Part shown: positions 35,380 to 46,579 of the stretch, piece by piece
How the letters are laid out: each line of letters begins with the position of its first letter
Position numbering within the stretch: the first letter of the stretch is position 1
From: Psoroptes ovis
Lineage: Eukaryota > Arthropoda > Arachnida > Sarcoptiformes > Psoroptidae
Assembly (NCBI GenBank): GCA_002943765.1
Contig: PQWQ01000028.1
Coordinates: 1-64,000 of the forward strand
Reading direction: 5' to 3'
Length of the DNA: 64,000 nt
The notes under the pieces: model-generated
Told to the model about the DNA's origin: nothing
Databases searched by the model: none
The model's input: the letters and a program-made list of their open reading frames with translations, nothing else
Translations under genes and position numbers: made by a program

Positions 35380-37242
35380 TTATGATTGTGTTTGTGGTGT
35401 AACCAACGATAATTCCGATTCGATTGGCCGTCGTGTATCATATAGCGATGGTGCTTGTAATATAATACCACATGTACCACAAAATACTGCCAATGAAAAT
35501 ATCCATAAAAATAAACGATCCAATACCATTGCAACATATTTCCAATCTTCGATTATCTATTTGAATTGGGTGATGAAAATAAGAATTTTATAAATTAAAG
35601 CAATCATTCAAATTCAATACATACATTATTATCTTTATCATCTTTTCGAATATGATCAGCTAAATGTATAATGCCTTTGATAGCTTTTTGTATTTCAACC
35701 ATATTGAATACTTGTCGTAATTGTGCATAATTTTGTTCATATAATTGATTTAATTCTTGCATTTGACTGAATGTATATGTTGATGATGGACCAGGTTGAT
35801 CAATCATACAAATCGATTGTAATGAATCTATTGAATCGCTGAAATTTCCACGATATTTTAATGATGTTCCACGATTTATGTTTGCAGCCGTATCCGATCC
35901 TTTTTTCGATTTTCCTCGTCCTTTACGTCCGATTGCTGTTCAAAAAAAAACCAAAGGTGTAAAAAAATCATAAAATTAAAACAAGAAATTTTGGATTACC
36001 TGCTAATTCTGCTTGCCAATCTTGTGATGATGGTCGTTTCATTAACAGAATTCTTGGCAAAATATGAATAAAAACTTTACGTATCCATGGTGTCATGATA
36101 TGGGTTGATGGTGAACGAAAATGTACATTTAAAACGCCGACTGTTACACATATCGATAACGTATCCAGTATCATTGTAAAGAGCAAATATTTTCCAAGCA
36201 ATGGAATGGCTAAACTTGTTGGCTAAAGATAATGAATTAGAAATTAGAATCTTTAATTAATCATATAAGTGTTTACCGGAATGATTTCAGCAAGCAATAG
36301 AAAAAACACAGTCAATGCGACAAGAATCGAAATGGCAAGTGTAACCTTTTCACCACTATCTGATGGTAAATAAAACACTACCAGCGTCAAAAATGTAATG
36401 CCAACACATGGTATTATCAAATTAACAGTATAAAACAATGTTTTACGACGCATCGTTAAATTGAATGTTATATCAGGATATGGTTCACTACAACATTCAT
36501 AATATTCTTCATTATATTTAGCCGTAACCATTAATATGTCCCATTCAACACTTTTATAAAATTCACTCAGATCAATGCCCATATCGACATATGTTGAACC
36601 TTCTTCTTGTTTCACATGACGTATATCGACTTCATGACCATCATATGTCCAACTAGCAAATTTCATCAAGCATGATTGTTCATCAAATGGGAAAAATTCA
36701 ACATCGATAATGCATGTACTTTTATATAATGCCGGTGGATTCCAAACAACAAGACCGGTGCTGTAAACAGTTGCTTTGGTCATCAATGTTACTTCATAAT
36801 TACCATCAGCATTATTGAATAGAACAATATCGGGCAGCCAAATATTTTCAGCCGGTACATTGATCATATCGACACCACCATAATCATCTGGATTCCATGT
36901 TAATTTATAATCATACCAATTTTGTTCCAACCAAATATTGGTTGTCATAACTTGTTGTCTTAGATTTATATCAATTATTTGTGTTAATTTTAACCCGATA
37001 TTAACTGTTAATTTATATGAATGATTTTTTGATGGACGTATCAATCGATTATCTACATTTATAGGAGAAAAAAATTAAAATTAATTCAAATATTTTTAAA
37101 TCGAAAATTAAGCGGCAAAATATAACTTACAATCACTGAATAGATCATCATGTAAACGTTTAGTATGAAAATGGCCATCGATCATAGTGATCAAGCTAAA
37201 TGCTACAAATACTAAGCTAATAACAATTAATTTTATCGACAT
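35380..37242 (-). CDS. Nicotinic acetylcholine receptor alpha subunit
   Basis: Five exons (37131-37242, 36277-37052, 36000-36222, 35625-35935, 35380-35556) join in frame to 532 residues. A hydrophobic signal peptide (MSIKLIVISLVFVAFSLI) is followed by the ligand-binding domain. Loop motifs are WLPDIVLFNNADG (A), WTYDG (B) and YYECCSEPYPD (C); the adjacent cysteines define an alpha subunit. The Cys-loop is CIIDVEFFPFDEQSC with 13 residues between cysteines. M1 is VNLIIPCVGITFLTLVVFYL. M2 follows SGEK, the glutamate marking a cation pore. M3 contains LLFTMILDTLSICVTVGVLN, a short M3-M4 loop follows, and M4 comes after IIEDWKYVAMVLDRLFLW. M2 is unusual: position 9' is Val and 10' is Ala, where other nAChRs have Leu-Ser. 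Such receptors are neonicotinoid and spinosyn targets in arthropods. The exact alpha number is not assignable by eye. Confidence 0.95.
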
Positions 37243-38482
37243 TTTCGGAGTAATATGATCAATCAAACATTAATCTTTTCTAATAATCAAAAAAATGGCA
37301 AAACAAAACCTTCAGATTGATTACTTAAAGAAGAACAAACATTGATGGCTCATCGAACGATGGCCAACGATGGTCGCCGAAACATTACGCCAAATATATA
37401 GCATCAATGAATTTAGCATCTTCGTGTTGATGCGCAAATCAAAAGATTCCAGGAACAAAAATAAACAAAAATATTTTCATTGAATAATTGAATTTTATTT
37501 ATTTATATTTATATTCATGTATATATAATATATATGATGTTTGTTTAAATAAATGTGTATCATCTATCATCGAGAGAAAATATTGGTGATGAAATAAGAA
37601 GAAGAAGAAAACATATTGAAAACATAAATATCGAAAATGAATAATAGATCAAATTCAAGTTGAAATAAGTGTTTATGTGTGTGTTTATCATCAGTGTGTA
37701 AATGGGTAATTTTCATTCAAATTTAAATTTTCAATTTTCCCGCCACATTTATCATTATATTAGCGCATTTGAATTTTGTGTTTGTTTGTTTGTTATCAAA
37801 TCAAACATGTTCAAATGTTGTTCTAAATTGTAATTTTTAAAAATTTGAAATTTAATTTGTAATAATAATGATTAGAAAGATATTCTTATGTTTTTTTTAA
37901 TATCAATAGTAGGGTTACGATCAATCAATCAATGCCGATTAATCGCAATCGAAAATTATAATTGAAATCACAGATAATTTATCCTAATTATAATAATCAT
38001 TAATAATAATTGTAAATATACATTTGGGGGGTGTCTGTCTGTATGTTTTACCTTTAATTCTATGTATAGAAAATTATATTGAATTTGAAAGAAAATAAAA
38101 TATATATTAATAATCAATCATACAATACAATTATCAATAAAATAAAATTAAGCAAATTGTTGTTGAAACACAATTGTTTCATATCTCAGTATCCTCAATC
38201 TCGGTTACCTCAATATAAGATCATTTTCATTTTTTGACATTTTTTGAATAGCTTATTGATATGAGAGATATTCATGTTCAATGTTTATATATTACAATTA
38301 TATTATTCAATCTTCTGATGTATTTGAGTGTATATGATGATTGGTTGGTTGGTTTTTCACTTGAAATTTTTGACTAAAATATATATGTTATATCATCATC
38401 ATTTAATGATACCCTAAAAAATAAGGCGCAATAAGACTTGTAATTGAAAATAATAATGATAATAATAAGAATAATAATAATA
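37243..38482. promoter_or_regulatory. Upstream region of the nAChR gene
   Basis: About 1.24 kb of mostly AT-rich sequence. A GC-richer patch at about 37,350-37,450 contains a doubled CGATGG-CAACGATGGTCGCC motif and lies roughly 110-210 bp upstream of the nAChR ATG, a good place for its promoter. A GGGGGGTGTCTGTCTG stretch lies near 38,024. No open frame of substance was found. Confidence 0.45.
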
Positions 38483-39770
38483 TTAGGTTGTCAAATATCT
38501 CCCTTCCGCCTTTTTGTCTTTTGAATTTCGCTTTCTGTCCAAAGCGCTACAGAGCTCGTATCTGGCAATACTATACATCATTTGAAAGCTCTTGACATAA
38601 CCTATAAAATGACGCTATGCATGATTAGTTAGTGGATATTGCGTTCAACAGTTATAGACGTGTAAACATGGAGTTCACTAACGCCGAAATTCGCGCTATT
38701 TTAAAGTTTTCCTTCGTTAAAGGCAAATCCGCTAGAGAAACGTTCCGTGAAATTAATGATGTTTTGGGGGATGGTACTCTATCACTTAGAACCGCGGAGG
38801 AATGGTTTCGACGATTCAGAGCCGGTGAAAACGACACCATGGATAAGCCAGCCGGCGGAAGACCTGTGACGACAAATACCGATCAAATCATGGAATACAT
38901 CGAGTTAGACCGGCATGTGGCATCTCGTGACATCGCTCAGGAGATGGGAGTTAGTCACCAAACCATTTTAAACCATCTGCAGAAGGCTGGATACAAAAAA
39001 AAGCTTGATGTTTGGGTGCCGCATGATTTGACGCAAAAAAACCTTCTGGACCGAATCAACGCCTGCGATATGCTGCTGAAACGGAACGAACTCGACCCAT
39101 TCTTGAAGCGGATGGTGACTGGCGACGAAAAATGGATCACATACGACAATATCCAGCGAAAACGGTCGTGGTCGAAGGCCGGTGAGTCGTCCCAAACAGT
39201 GGCCAAGCCGGGATTGACGGCCAGGAAGGTTTTGCTGTGTGTTTGGTGGGATTGGAAGGGAATCATCCACTATGAGCTGCTCCCACATGGCCAGACGCTT
39301 AATTCTACCATCTACTGCGAACAACTGGACCGCTTGAAGCAGGCGATCGACCAGAAGCGTCCAGAATTGGCCAACAGAAAGGGTGTAGTGTTCCACCAGG
39401 ACAACGCCAAACCACACACTTCGTTGATGACTCGTCAGAAGCTACGGGAGCTCGGATGGGAGGTTTTATCGCATCCACCATATAGCCCGGACATAGCACC
39501 AAGTGATTACCACTTGTTCCTGTCCATGGCGAACGCCCTTGGTGGTGTAAAGTTGAACTCAAAAGAAGATTGTGAAAAGTGGCTGTCCGAGTTCTTCGCA
39601 AATAAGGAGGAGGGCTTCTACGAGGGAGGTATTATGCAGTTGCCGTCTAGATGGCAACAGATTATCGAACAAAACGGCGCATATTTGAACTAAATCCGAT
39701 CACTGTAACGCTTTTTATAAAGCATTGAATAAAGAGCAAAAAAGCGGAAGGGAGATATTTGACAACCTAA
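38483..39770 (+). mobile_element. Complete mariner transposon (1,288 bp) with TA duplication
   Basis: The left end begins TTAGGTTGTCAAATATCTCC and the right end is its exact reverse complement over at least 27 bp. Mismatches begin only after CCCTTCCGC. TA flanks both sides (38481-38482 and 39771-39772). Total length and ORF position (38632-39693) are canonical for mariner. Near-identical ends and an uninterrupted transposase imply recent insertion. The element is visibly richer in GC than the DNA around it, in keeping with arrival from another genome or with recent amplification. Confidence 0.97.
38632..39693 (+). CDS. Mariner transposase, DD34D, apparently intact
   Basis: 353 residues without a stop or frameshift. 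The likely native start is the second Met (MEFTNAEIRAILKF, codon 13), since mariner transposases are usually 340-350 residues. The N-terminal half has two helix-turn-helix units (EIRAILKFSFVKGKSARETF; ASRDIAQEMGVSHQTILNHL). The WVPHDLT linker precedes the catalytic domain. The acidic triad is complete: Asp in VTGDEKW, Asp in FHQDNAKPH, and Asp in YSPDIAPSDYHLF exactly 34 residues later. The YSPDIAP motif and the C-terminal SRWQQIIEQNGAYL are family-typical. Cut-and-paste transposition at TA is the known activity. Closest subfamily could not be decided by eye; the motifs fit the Mos1-like side rather than irritans. Confidence 0.97.
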   Translation: MDIAFNSYRRVNMEFTNAEIRAILKFSFVKGKSARETFREINDVLGDGTLSLRTAEEWFRRFRAGENDTMDKPAGGRPVTTNTDQIMEYIELDRHVASRDIAQEMGVSHQTILNHLQKAGYKKKLDVWVPHDLTQKNLLDRINACDMLLKRNELDPFLKRMVTGDEKWITYDNIQRKRSWSKAGESSQTVAKPGLTARKVLLCVWWDWKGIIHYELLPHGQTLNSTIYCEQLDRLKQAIDQKRPELANRKGVVFHQDNAKPHTSLMTRQKLRELGWEVLSHPPYSPDIAPSDYHLFLSMANALGGVKLNSKEDCEKWLSEFFANKEEGFYEGGIMQLPSRWQQIIEQNGAYLN

Positions 39771-39984
39771 TAATAATGAAACAAAAACAATATTAAAAAT
39801 AAATTTGTCCGAGATCAAAAATTGATCAAAAAAAATTAATAATTGAAATAGATGGAGTGAATAGATCTCTGTATTAAATCTGTAATAATCATCTGATTGA
39901 TTGATTGAATGATTGACAATAAATGATTGCTAAATAAATGAAATGAGAAAATAATTGTTGATTGATTTCGAATAATTATTAATA

Positions 39985-42900
39985 TCAATTTGCATTATTA
40001 TTGAAATCATCTTCATTTGTATTTGCTGTTACAGCGGTATTCAAGTTATTGTTGAGAATCAAATGTGTTGAATTACATTTGATCGATGATGAACGATCTG
40101 AATTTGAACGACGTTTCAATGTTGATGATATATCGTCGAATAATGTTTGATCATCGACATTGGCAGTTTTACTGGCCGCCAAAATTGCATTTGCCGATAT
40201 ACTTCGTTCATGTAGCGTGTAATTATTATTTTTTATATCAAATATTAATTTTTTATTATTGAAATTTTTCTTATTCTCCAACGACATCATCATTGTCGAT
40301 GGTTCAATCATCATAGGTTCTGGTGTATCGGTTTGTTTATATTTTTCATTACTAATTTTATTATTATTATCATCATCTTTACCATTATTATTATTGTTGT
40401 TGTTATTATTATTATTATCATCATCCTCATCATCGATTAACATTGGTGAATTAAGACCATATTTACTGTTTGGATCAAAATTTTCATTTTCTTTTTGATC
40501 ATTTATTAATATTTCTAAATTTTCATCATCATTATTAATTTCTGACGTTATTATTGTAGATGTTTGATTGATTTTATTATTATTATCAAAATTAAAATTT
40601 TGATAATCATCCATCATATTAATACTACGACATTGTTGTGTAATTACATTTGAATTATTATTATTATTATCATTATTATTACTATTATTAATCATCATTG
40701 TCATATTAGTATTTGTATCATCAACAATATTCATTGAACGTCGTATATTCGATTGTTTATCTAAGTAATTAGAATCATTATTAGATGCTACTGTTGTTGT
40801 TGTCGTTGTATCAAGTGTTTGCGATTGTCGCAATTGTTGTTGTTGTTCATTATTATTAATATTTTTATTATTATCATTATTAACATTTGTAGCTGTCGTT
40901 GTTGTTTCTATGTTCGATGTTTGTCTTGATGGATATACATGTAATGCAACAGCTAAATCAGCAAGCACTTCAATCTCTTTTTCTTCAATCAATTTAAAAC
41001 GTTCATTGAATAATATTAGATGAGCAAATATACAATTTAAATGTGGATGTAGATTTAATAAAACAATTTCTTTGAAATGTGAATGATAAATATGTGCCAC
41101 TACATGATATAATAATTTCATTATTTTCTTAACAGTCAAAACGAATGTTGGTGGAAATTCTTTATCTAATTTGAGGAATATATATGTGTACAAATGAAAT
41201 TTTTAGAAATAAGATCAAACTGAAAAACCAAAACATAAAATTCATTAATTACGAACCGAATTTAGTCGGAAATATCGATTCATCATTGATTGCCTTTTGG
41301 GCAAATGTCATAACATAATCAACATATTGTGGTGCAGCCAATTTCATTCGTTTGCCTTTTTCATCCATCCATAAATATTGTCTGAAAAATTGAAATGAAT
41401 GAATGAATGAATTTTTAATTGTACATTAGGAAATGAATTGAAAAATAAATAAATAAATAAAAATAAGAATTAATCATTTAGTAGAACTGGAAATGTAACA
41501 AAGAGAAAAGTAATTAATGTAAGCACACATACCGATTACATGGGCCACTCATATCCGGACATCCAGACATTGAACAAAATTCTGATATTGTGCCATAAAG
41601 TAAATTAATATGATCAAAAAAAGCAATTGCTATAACATAAGAAGAAATTCAAGAAGAATATTTTAGAAAATGAAAAAAATATAAATTAAGTAATCATTCA
41701 TTCAATCATTCATCATTATCATCATTGTAATACTTACTATGCGATGCTAACCATTCATTATAATCTAAACCTTCAGCTAAATTAACAATTTCACGTAATT
41801 TATTTTCAGATGTTGTGCATTCAAGCATAGCACTATGTAAATATTGTTTGGTTTCTTCTTGTTGTGATGGATTCGGATCTTTATCTTTTCGCCGAGTTTT
41901 CCTTTATTTTTATTTTTTTTTTCAATTTCATGAAATTATAAATGGAAAAAAAATATTAATAATCAAAGAAAAATAAAGCTGATTAACAAATGATGATGAT
42001 GAACATGAAAATGAATAATAATAAATGTAAATCGACCAAACACATATTCAAATATAAATGAATGAAATGGAATTTTTTTTTCATTCTTAATAACTTTACC
42101 ATACAAAATTCAATGCAAACATTATACATTAAGGATTATGACTATTCAAATAATAATAATAATAATTGATATTCACAGCGAAAAAAAAAAAATTCCAAGT
42201 ATTCTGATTGATTTAATCACTAAATTACAACAGTTGAAAAAAAAATCTGAAGAATAATCTGAAATCTGACAATTTAAAAATCTGACAATAATGCACACTA
42301 CACACTTGAACAAAATAAAATATACTTGATCATCATCATCATCATTATTATTATTATTATCATTTTAGAGATAAATAAGGAAATGTAGATTAATGTCTCA
42401 TTCTAATTCATTCATTCATTCAGTCATTCATTCGTTTATTTATCATCAAAAACATACGACAAAAAAATGTATTTAAAAAAAATTAGAATTTTCTTATTTC
42501 TATTATTTAGGTTGTCCGAAAAGTTATTGCCGATTATATCGTAGGTAATTATGAGAAAATCGGCAAGAACTTAACGGACAATCTAATATTTTCAGTCAAA
42601 GTTCTCTTTAATCTTTCATGTTCTTTTTTTTTTGGAGAAAAATAAATACAAATTTATTCATAAAGAGAAAAAGATTGAATTGATTCAATGAATGAATGAA
42701 TAAATGAATGAATGAACGTGTTTTTTTTTTGAATGGATAGGAAACATATAACATTCAATTCAGAAAACACACATTCAAACCATATTGAAACAATTCAAAT
42801 TGCTTAATGGATATTGTTACAGATATAATTGTTCAATACAAATTATGCAACTTGAAATTTTGTTTTTTGCTCATTGATTCACTCATTTCAATTCATTGAT

Positions 42901-43229
42901 TCATTTCATTTCTATTCATTTTATTAATTGAATGTACGTAATAATATTTTCTCTCCATTGTTGTTATTGAATCATGATGAAGAATGATTGATTGAATGTG
43001 AAAATTGAAAATTTTGTTGTTTTAATTGAAAAACAAACAAACTGCAAAATTGAATTTTGCACCTGTTCATTTGATTGATTGTTTGAATTTTATAATGAAT
43101 TTCGAAGAAAATATCTGATTGAAAAAGTTATGCTTGAATTTACACTCGGTTTAGTTTGATGAAAAAATAAAATTTAAAATTTAAAACTTAATGAATTAAT
43201 TAATGAACTTACCCAATAAACCAATCCAT
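39985..43229 (-). CDS. MOB2: MOB kinase activator 2 (NDR-kinase partner)
   Basis: Five exons (43213-43229, 41738-41901, 41533-41629, 41257-41381, 39985-41165) join in frame to 527 residues. The tiny first exon codes MDWFIG, matching the MDWLMG start of human MOB2. The Mob/phocein domain follows: YNEWLASHTIAFFDHINLLY, GTISEFCSMSGCPDMSGPCN, AAPQYVDYVMTFAQKAINDE, SIFPTKF, then YHVVAHIYHSHFKEIVLL with the family zinc-site histidines, LNCIFAHLILFNERFKLIEE and LADLAVALH. The wording is closer to Drosophila Mob2 than to MOB1 or MOB3. MOB2 binds NDR/Tricornered kinases in cell-shape and neurite control. The C-terminal half (over 240 residues) is Asn/Asp/Thr-rich disordered sequence; Drosophila Mob2 has a comparable low-complexity tail. 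Intron 1 (1.3 kb) is the largest in the window and carries a MITE. Confidence 0.94.
42507..42586. mobile_element. 80-bp palindromic mariner-type MITE, copy 2 (in MOB2 intron 1)
   Basis: It starts TTAGGTTGTCCGAAAAGTTA and ends CGGACAATCTAA, with arms of about 30 bp. The centre matches copy 1 at 25277 with few changes (GAGAAAATCGGCAAGAACTTA is shared but for 3' differences). TA follows directly on the right; on the left TA is offset by one T, so the insertion boundary is slightly ambiguous. It lies in intron 1 of MOB2, where it should be harmless. Confidence 0.87.
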
Positions 43230-45496
43230 TGTATCACGTAAATATTCAGGCAATTTCTCCAGTTTGACAGGTTATTTGTTTTGAAAATTTATTATTTCGT
43301 TTTTTTTTTCTCTTCGAAATTGTGGCGTTGTGTTGTTTTTAAATTTATTTTTTGAATTAAAAAAATAAAATTGAAAAAACAAAAACACCACAAAAATAAT
43401 GAAATAATAACAATAACAACAAATAACAATAAATAATTAAAACGGGGAAACAAAAAAAAAAATTAATTATTTTTGTTTCCTTTTGTCGATTTTTGCTGGG
43501 ATTTCTCGTTGGATTTTCAGCACAAAATTGAATATTGAATCGATGATAATGATGATGGTTGATCATAGGTAGACCATTGAAAATTTTCAATGATAATTTG
43601 CTGCTGCTCAATCGTTATTTGAAATCAAATTTTTGAGATTTTCGTTTTATTTGATCAGATGATTTGTTAATTCAGAATATTTTTGCTCCAATTTTTTTTT
43701 TGTTTCTACTTTTTTCATTAACAAATGTTAATGTTGATAATAATAATAATAATAAATGATATTTACATAAAATATGAGTAAATAAATGAAATGAATTGAA
43801 TTGAATGTCACACACAATAAAATAAAAATTTGATTATATATTTATTTTTTGATTTGTTTATTGCCGTAGCTGCTGTTGCAATTGTTGGTGTCGTTCGTTC
43901 ATTGGTTATTATTATTATTATTATGATTATTATTATTTGCCAAAACTAAAGCAAACACAAAAAGCAGAAAAAACCGTGGAAACCATAGGACAAAATTAAC
44001 GAGAATAAAAAAAAAGTGAAAATCAATCGTTTTTCATTGGTAGAATACAATAAAACAAAACAAAAAAAAAATCAACAATTAAAAAACGCACTAAATAATG
44101 GTGGTTATTATTGTTCTTTGAATGATATTCATTAATGATGAATTAATGAACAATCGGTAATGATGATGATGATGATATAGAACATTGAATTTCAACAATC
44201 GTATCATACAAATGCACTGTTTAACATCGGCCAAAAAACATAAAAATCAAAAGAATCACCAGGAAATCTACGATTTGAAATTGAAGAATATAATTGTAAA
44301 ATTATTATTTCAAAATCATTTATTTCAATTATTCGCTGATCATACAAGAAATGTAGAAATTTGCTTCATCATTACAAATTGAATATCTATGGGTTATGGC
44401 AAATATAATAATAAACGAATGATGATATTAAATGAATGAATAATAATAAATGAATGAATGATTACATACGTTTGTTGTTGTTGCTGAATGTTGACAATTT
44501 TCAATGGTAATTTTTTTAAAAATAAATTCATACTTATTTCATACATTTAAAATGCTGCTTATATTAATTAAAACATCATACATCAACATTTGATTTTTTT
44601 ACATTTACAAAGTCAAATCATGGAGTTTTGTGGCTTTTTTCAAACGATTTGTTTATTATTATTAGTTATTATCATTATCATTTGTCAATGATATGAGATC
44701 ATCATCATCAAATCATTAATTTATTTATTTAAATATCTGTATATTCATTGAGTTTTACTCATTTGATCATCATCATTATTTGATGATTTTGATTTTCAAA
44801 TATTTAATATTTATAAAAAAACATTTGATACGTTTCTGTTGTTGTTGTCGTTGTTCAATGTTCAATGTTGTTGTTTCATTTCTTTGACGTAATTATTTAT
44901 TATCATTATTATTAATTTCATTCATTTATTCATTCATTTATTTCATGTGTATAACAACAACAACAACACCAAAATGAAAAATGAATGGAATAAAAATGTG
45001 AATTGAAAAGTGTCCAAATGAAATGAAAACAAATCAAAAATAAATAAAAATATTAAATGTATTCATAAACATATACAAACACATTACAATAACATACACA
45101 CATTTACAAATATTTATATTCACTTCTCAATTATTTATATTTTTTTAAATATATTTATATGTTTATTTATAATTATTATTATTATATTCTTTTCTTTAAC
45201 CAAAATAAATGAAAATAAAAATAAAAATAAAATGAAAATCAAAACTCTTGGTTTGTTTTTGTTTTGTTTTTTCGATTGCTTTGCTTTGCATTCTAATGCG
45301 CGTGAATGTTGATATTTTTTTTATTTTTTGGTTTTTGGTCTCATAGACAATTGTCGCCATCTCGTAATATCGTTAATCATGAATTGATACCATTCTTTGA
45401 ATTGGAAAAAATTTATCAAATTTTATTGATTCAAAATGATTATTATATAATTAAATGATTGATTAGTATTATTAATGTGAATATGATACAATATGA
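43230..45496. other. MOB2 upstream region and SNRPB 3' region
   Basis: About 2.27 kb, AT-rich, with A/T homopolymers, ATT microsatellites (43,740-43,760; 43,910-43,940), GATGAT (44,161-44,176) and an ACAACA run (44,956-44,970). MOB2's promoter and 5' untranslated exon probably lie at its left side. TTGTCGCCATCTCG at 45,352-45,365 is a local GC rise about 130 bp beyond the SNRPB stop. No additional gene was recognised. Confidence 0.5.
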
Positions 45497-46228
45497 TTAT
45501 ATGCCTGGTGGTCTCATTCCTGGTGGTGCACCTGGTGGCGGTGGTCGCATCATACCTGGTGGAGGCGGTGGACGTATTCCTGGTGGTGGCGGCGGTGGTG
45601 GTGCACCTACTGGCGGTATACCGCGTGCCATTCCTGGCGGCATTGGAGGCATACCTGGAGGCATAGGTGGCATTCCAGGTGGTGCCGGTATTCGTGCACC
45701 TAAACCAACTGCAGCTGGTATTCCTCGTCCTTGCGGTGTCATAGCTGCAGCTGCTGGACCACCTACACCACGTACAGGTCCAGCCAAACCTGGTGCAGCA
45801 CCAACTGCAGTAGGAACAGCAACGGCTGGAATACCACGTCCTGCTGGTCGACCTAATCCTGTGCCTGGAATGACGCCTGGAACACGGGGAAGACCTTCAT
45901 CTGGAGGCGGAGGGCCTTCAACTGTCAACGAGACGATGTTTTGTCCACGAAGTAAAACAAATCCAAGTACACGTTTTTCTTCACGTTCAATTCCTTTAGT
46001 ACCTTTTCCGCGTATTTTACGAAATTCTTCACATTCTGACAGAATAACATTCATATGTTTATCAAATGCTTTGAATGTTCCAATAAATATTCGACTATCT
46101 TGCAGTATGACCCTCATCCTATAGTTGAGGTACTGCATCATCTTATTATTCTTGCTAATCGTCTAAGATGATTGAAAAAAATCAAAAAAATTAATTCCAA
46201 ATTAATTCAATTAATGTCATCTTACCAT
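45497..46228 (-). CDS. SNRPB: Small nuclear ribonucleoprotein-associated protein B (SmB)
   Basis: Two coding exons give 222 residues. Exon 1 supplies only the ATG (46226-46228) before an intron, and exon 2 (45497-46162) the rest. The Sm fold is clear: Sm1 (MQYLNYRMRVILQDSRIFIG, TFKAFDKHMNVILSECEEFR) and Sm2 (KRVLGFVLLRGQNIVSLTVE). The tail matches vertebrate SmB/B': ARG/GRP repeats, PGLAGPVRGVGGP, TPQGRG, then Pro-Met-Gly repeats (PPPGMRPP type) that bind splicing factors with GYF or WW domains. SmB is a core ring protein of U1, U2, U4 and U5 snRNPs. The tail makes this the most GC-rich host coding stretch of the window. The opposite-strand frame of 221 residues is a shadow of the tail. Confidence 0.97.
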
Positions 46229-46579
46229 TTTGAATAAATACGGATTTGAAAAAAATCAATATGGCTCTAGAAAATTTGAAACAAAAAAAAAACACATGTG
46301 ACAATAGAAGCAACTATTTTAACATTTCTGCGACAGATGATGTTTAAATAGTTGAAAAATTTTGAATTTCAAAAATTTTATTTTATTTTTCTTCAAAATA
46401 AAAAATAAATCATATTTATATAATTTTTTTTCAAATTTTATGATGTTAGTATCGTTTTTAGAAATCTTAGAGCACAATTGGAAAACATTTAGCATCATAG
46501 GTTCAAGAAAAAAATCGAAAGAAAAGATAAAAATTTGTTGAAAGTTGGCTATAATCATTGTTTGATATTCGCATGGTTA
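46229..46579. other. Spacer between SNRPB 5' end and importin-7 3' end
   Basis: Both genes are on the minus strand. About 350 bp of AT-rich sequence must hold the SNRPB promoter and the importin 3' untranslated region. AATAAA-like signals occur on the minus strand near 46,390-46,410. No gene seen. Confidence 0.5.

Noticed and set aside
38955..39601. Minus-strand frames of about 100-150 residues inside the mariner
   Set aside because: Antisense shadows of the intact transposase, with no independent motif.
40259..40498. Plus-strand Leu/Ser-rich frame in the MOB2 tail
   Set aside because: Shadow of Asn/Asp codon runs in the disordered MOB2 C-terminus.
45459..46124. 221-residue Gly/Pro-rich plus-strand frame
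   Set aside because: It is the antisense shadow of the SmB proline-rich tail; the minus frame carries the conserved Sm motifs and valid splice sites.
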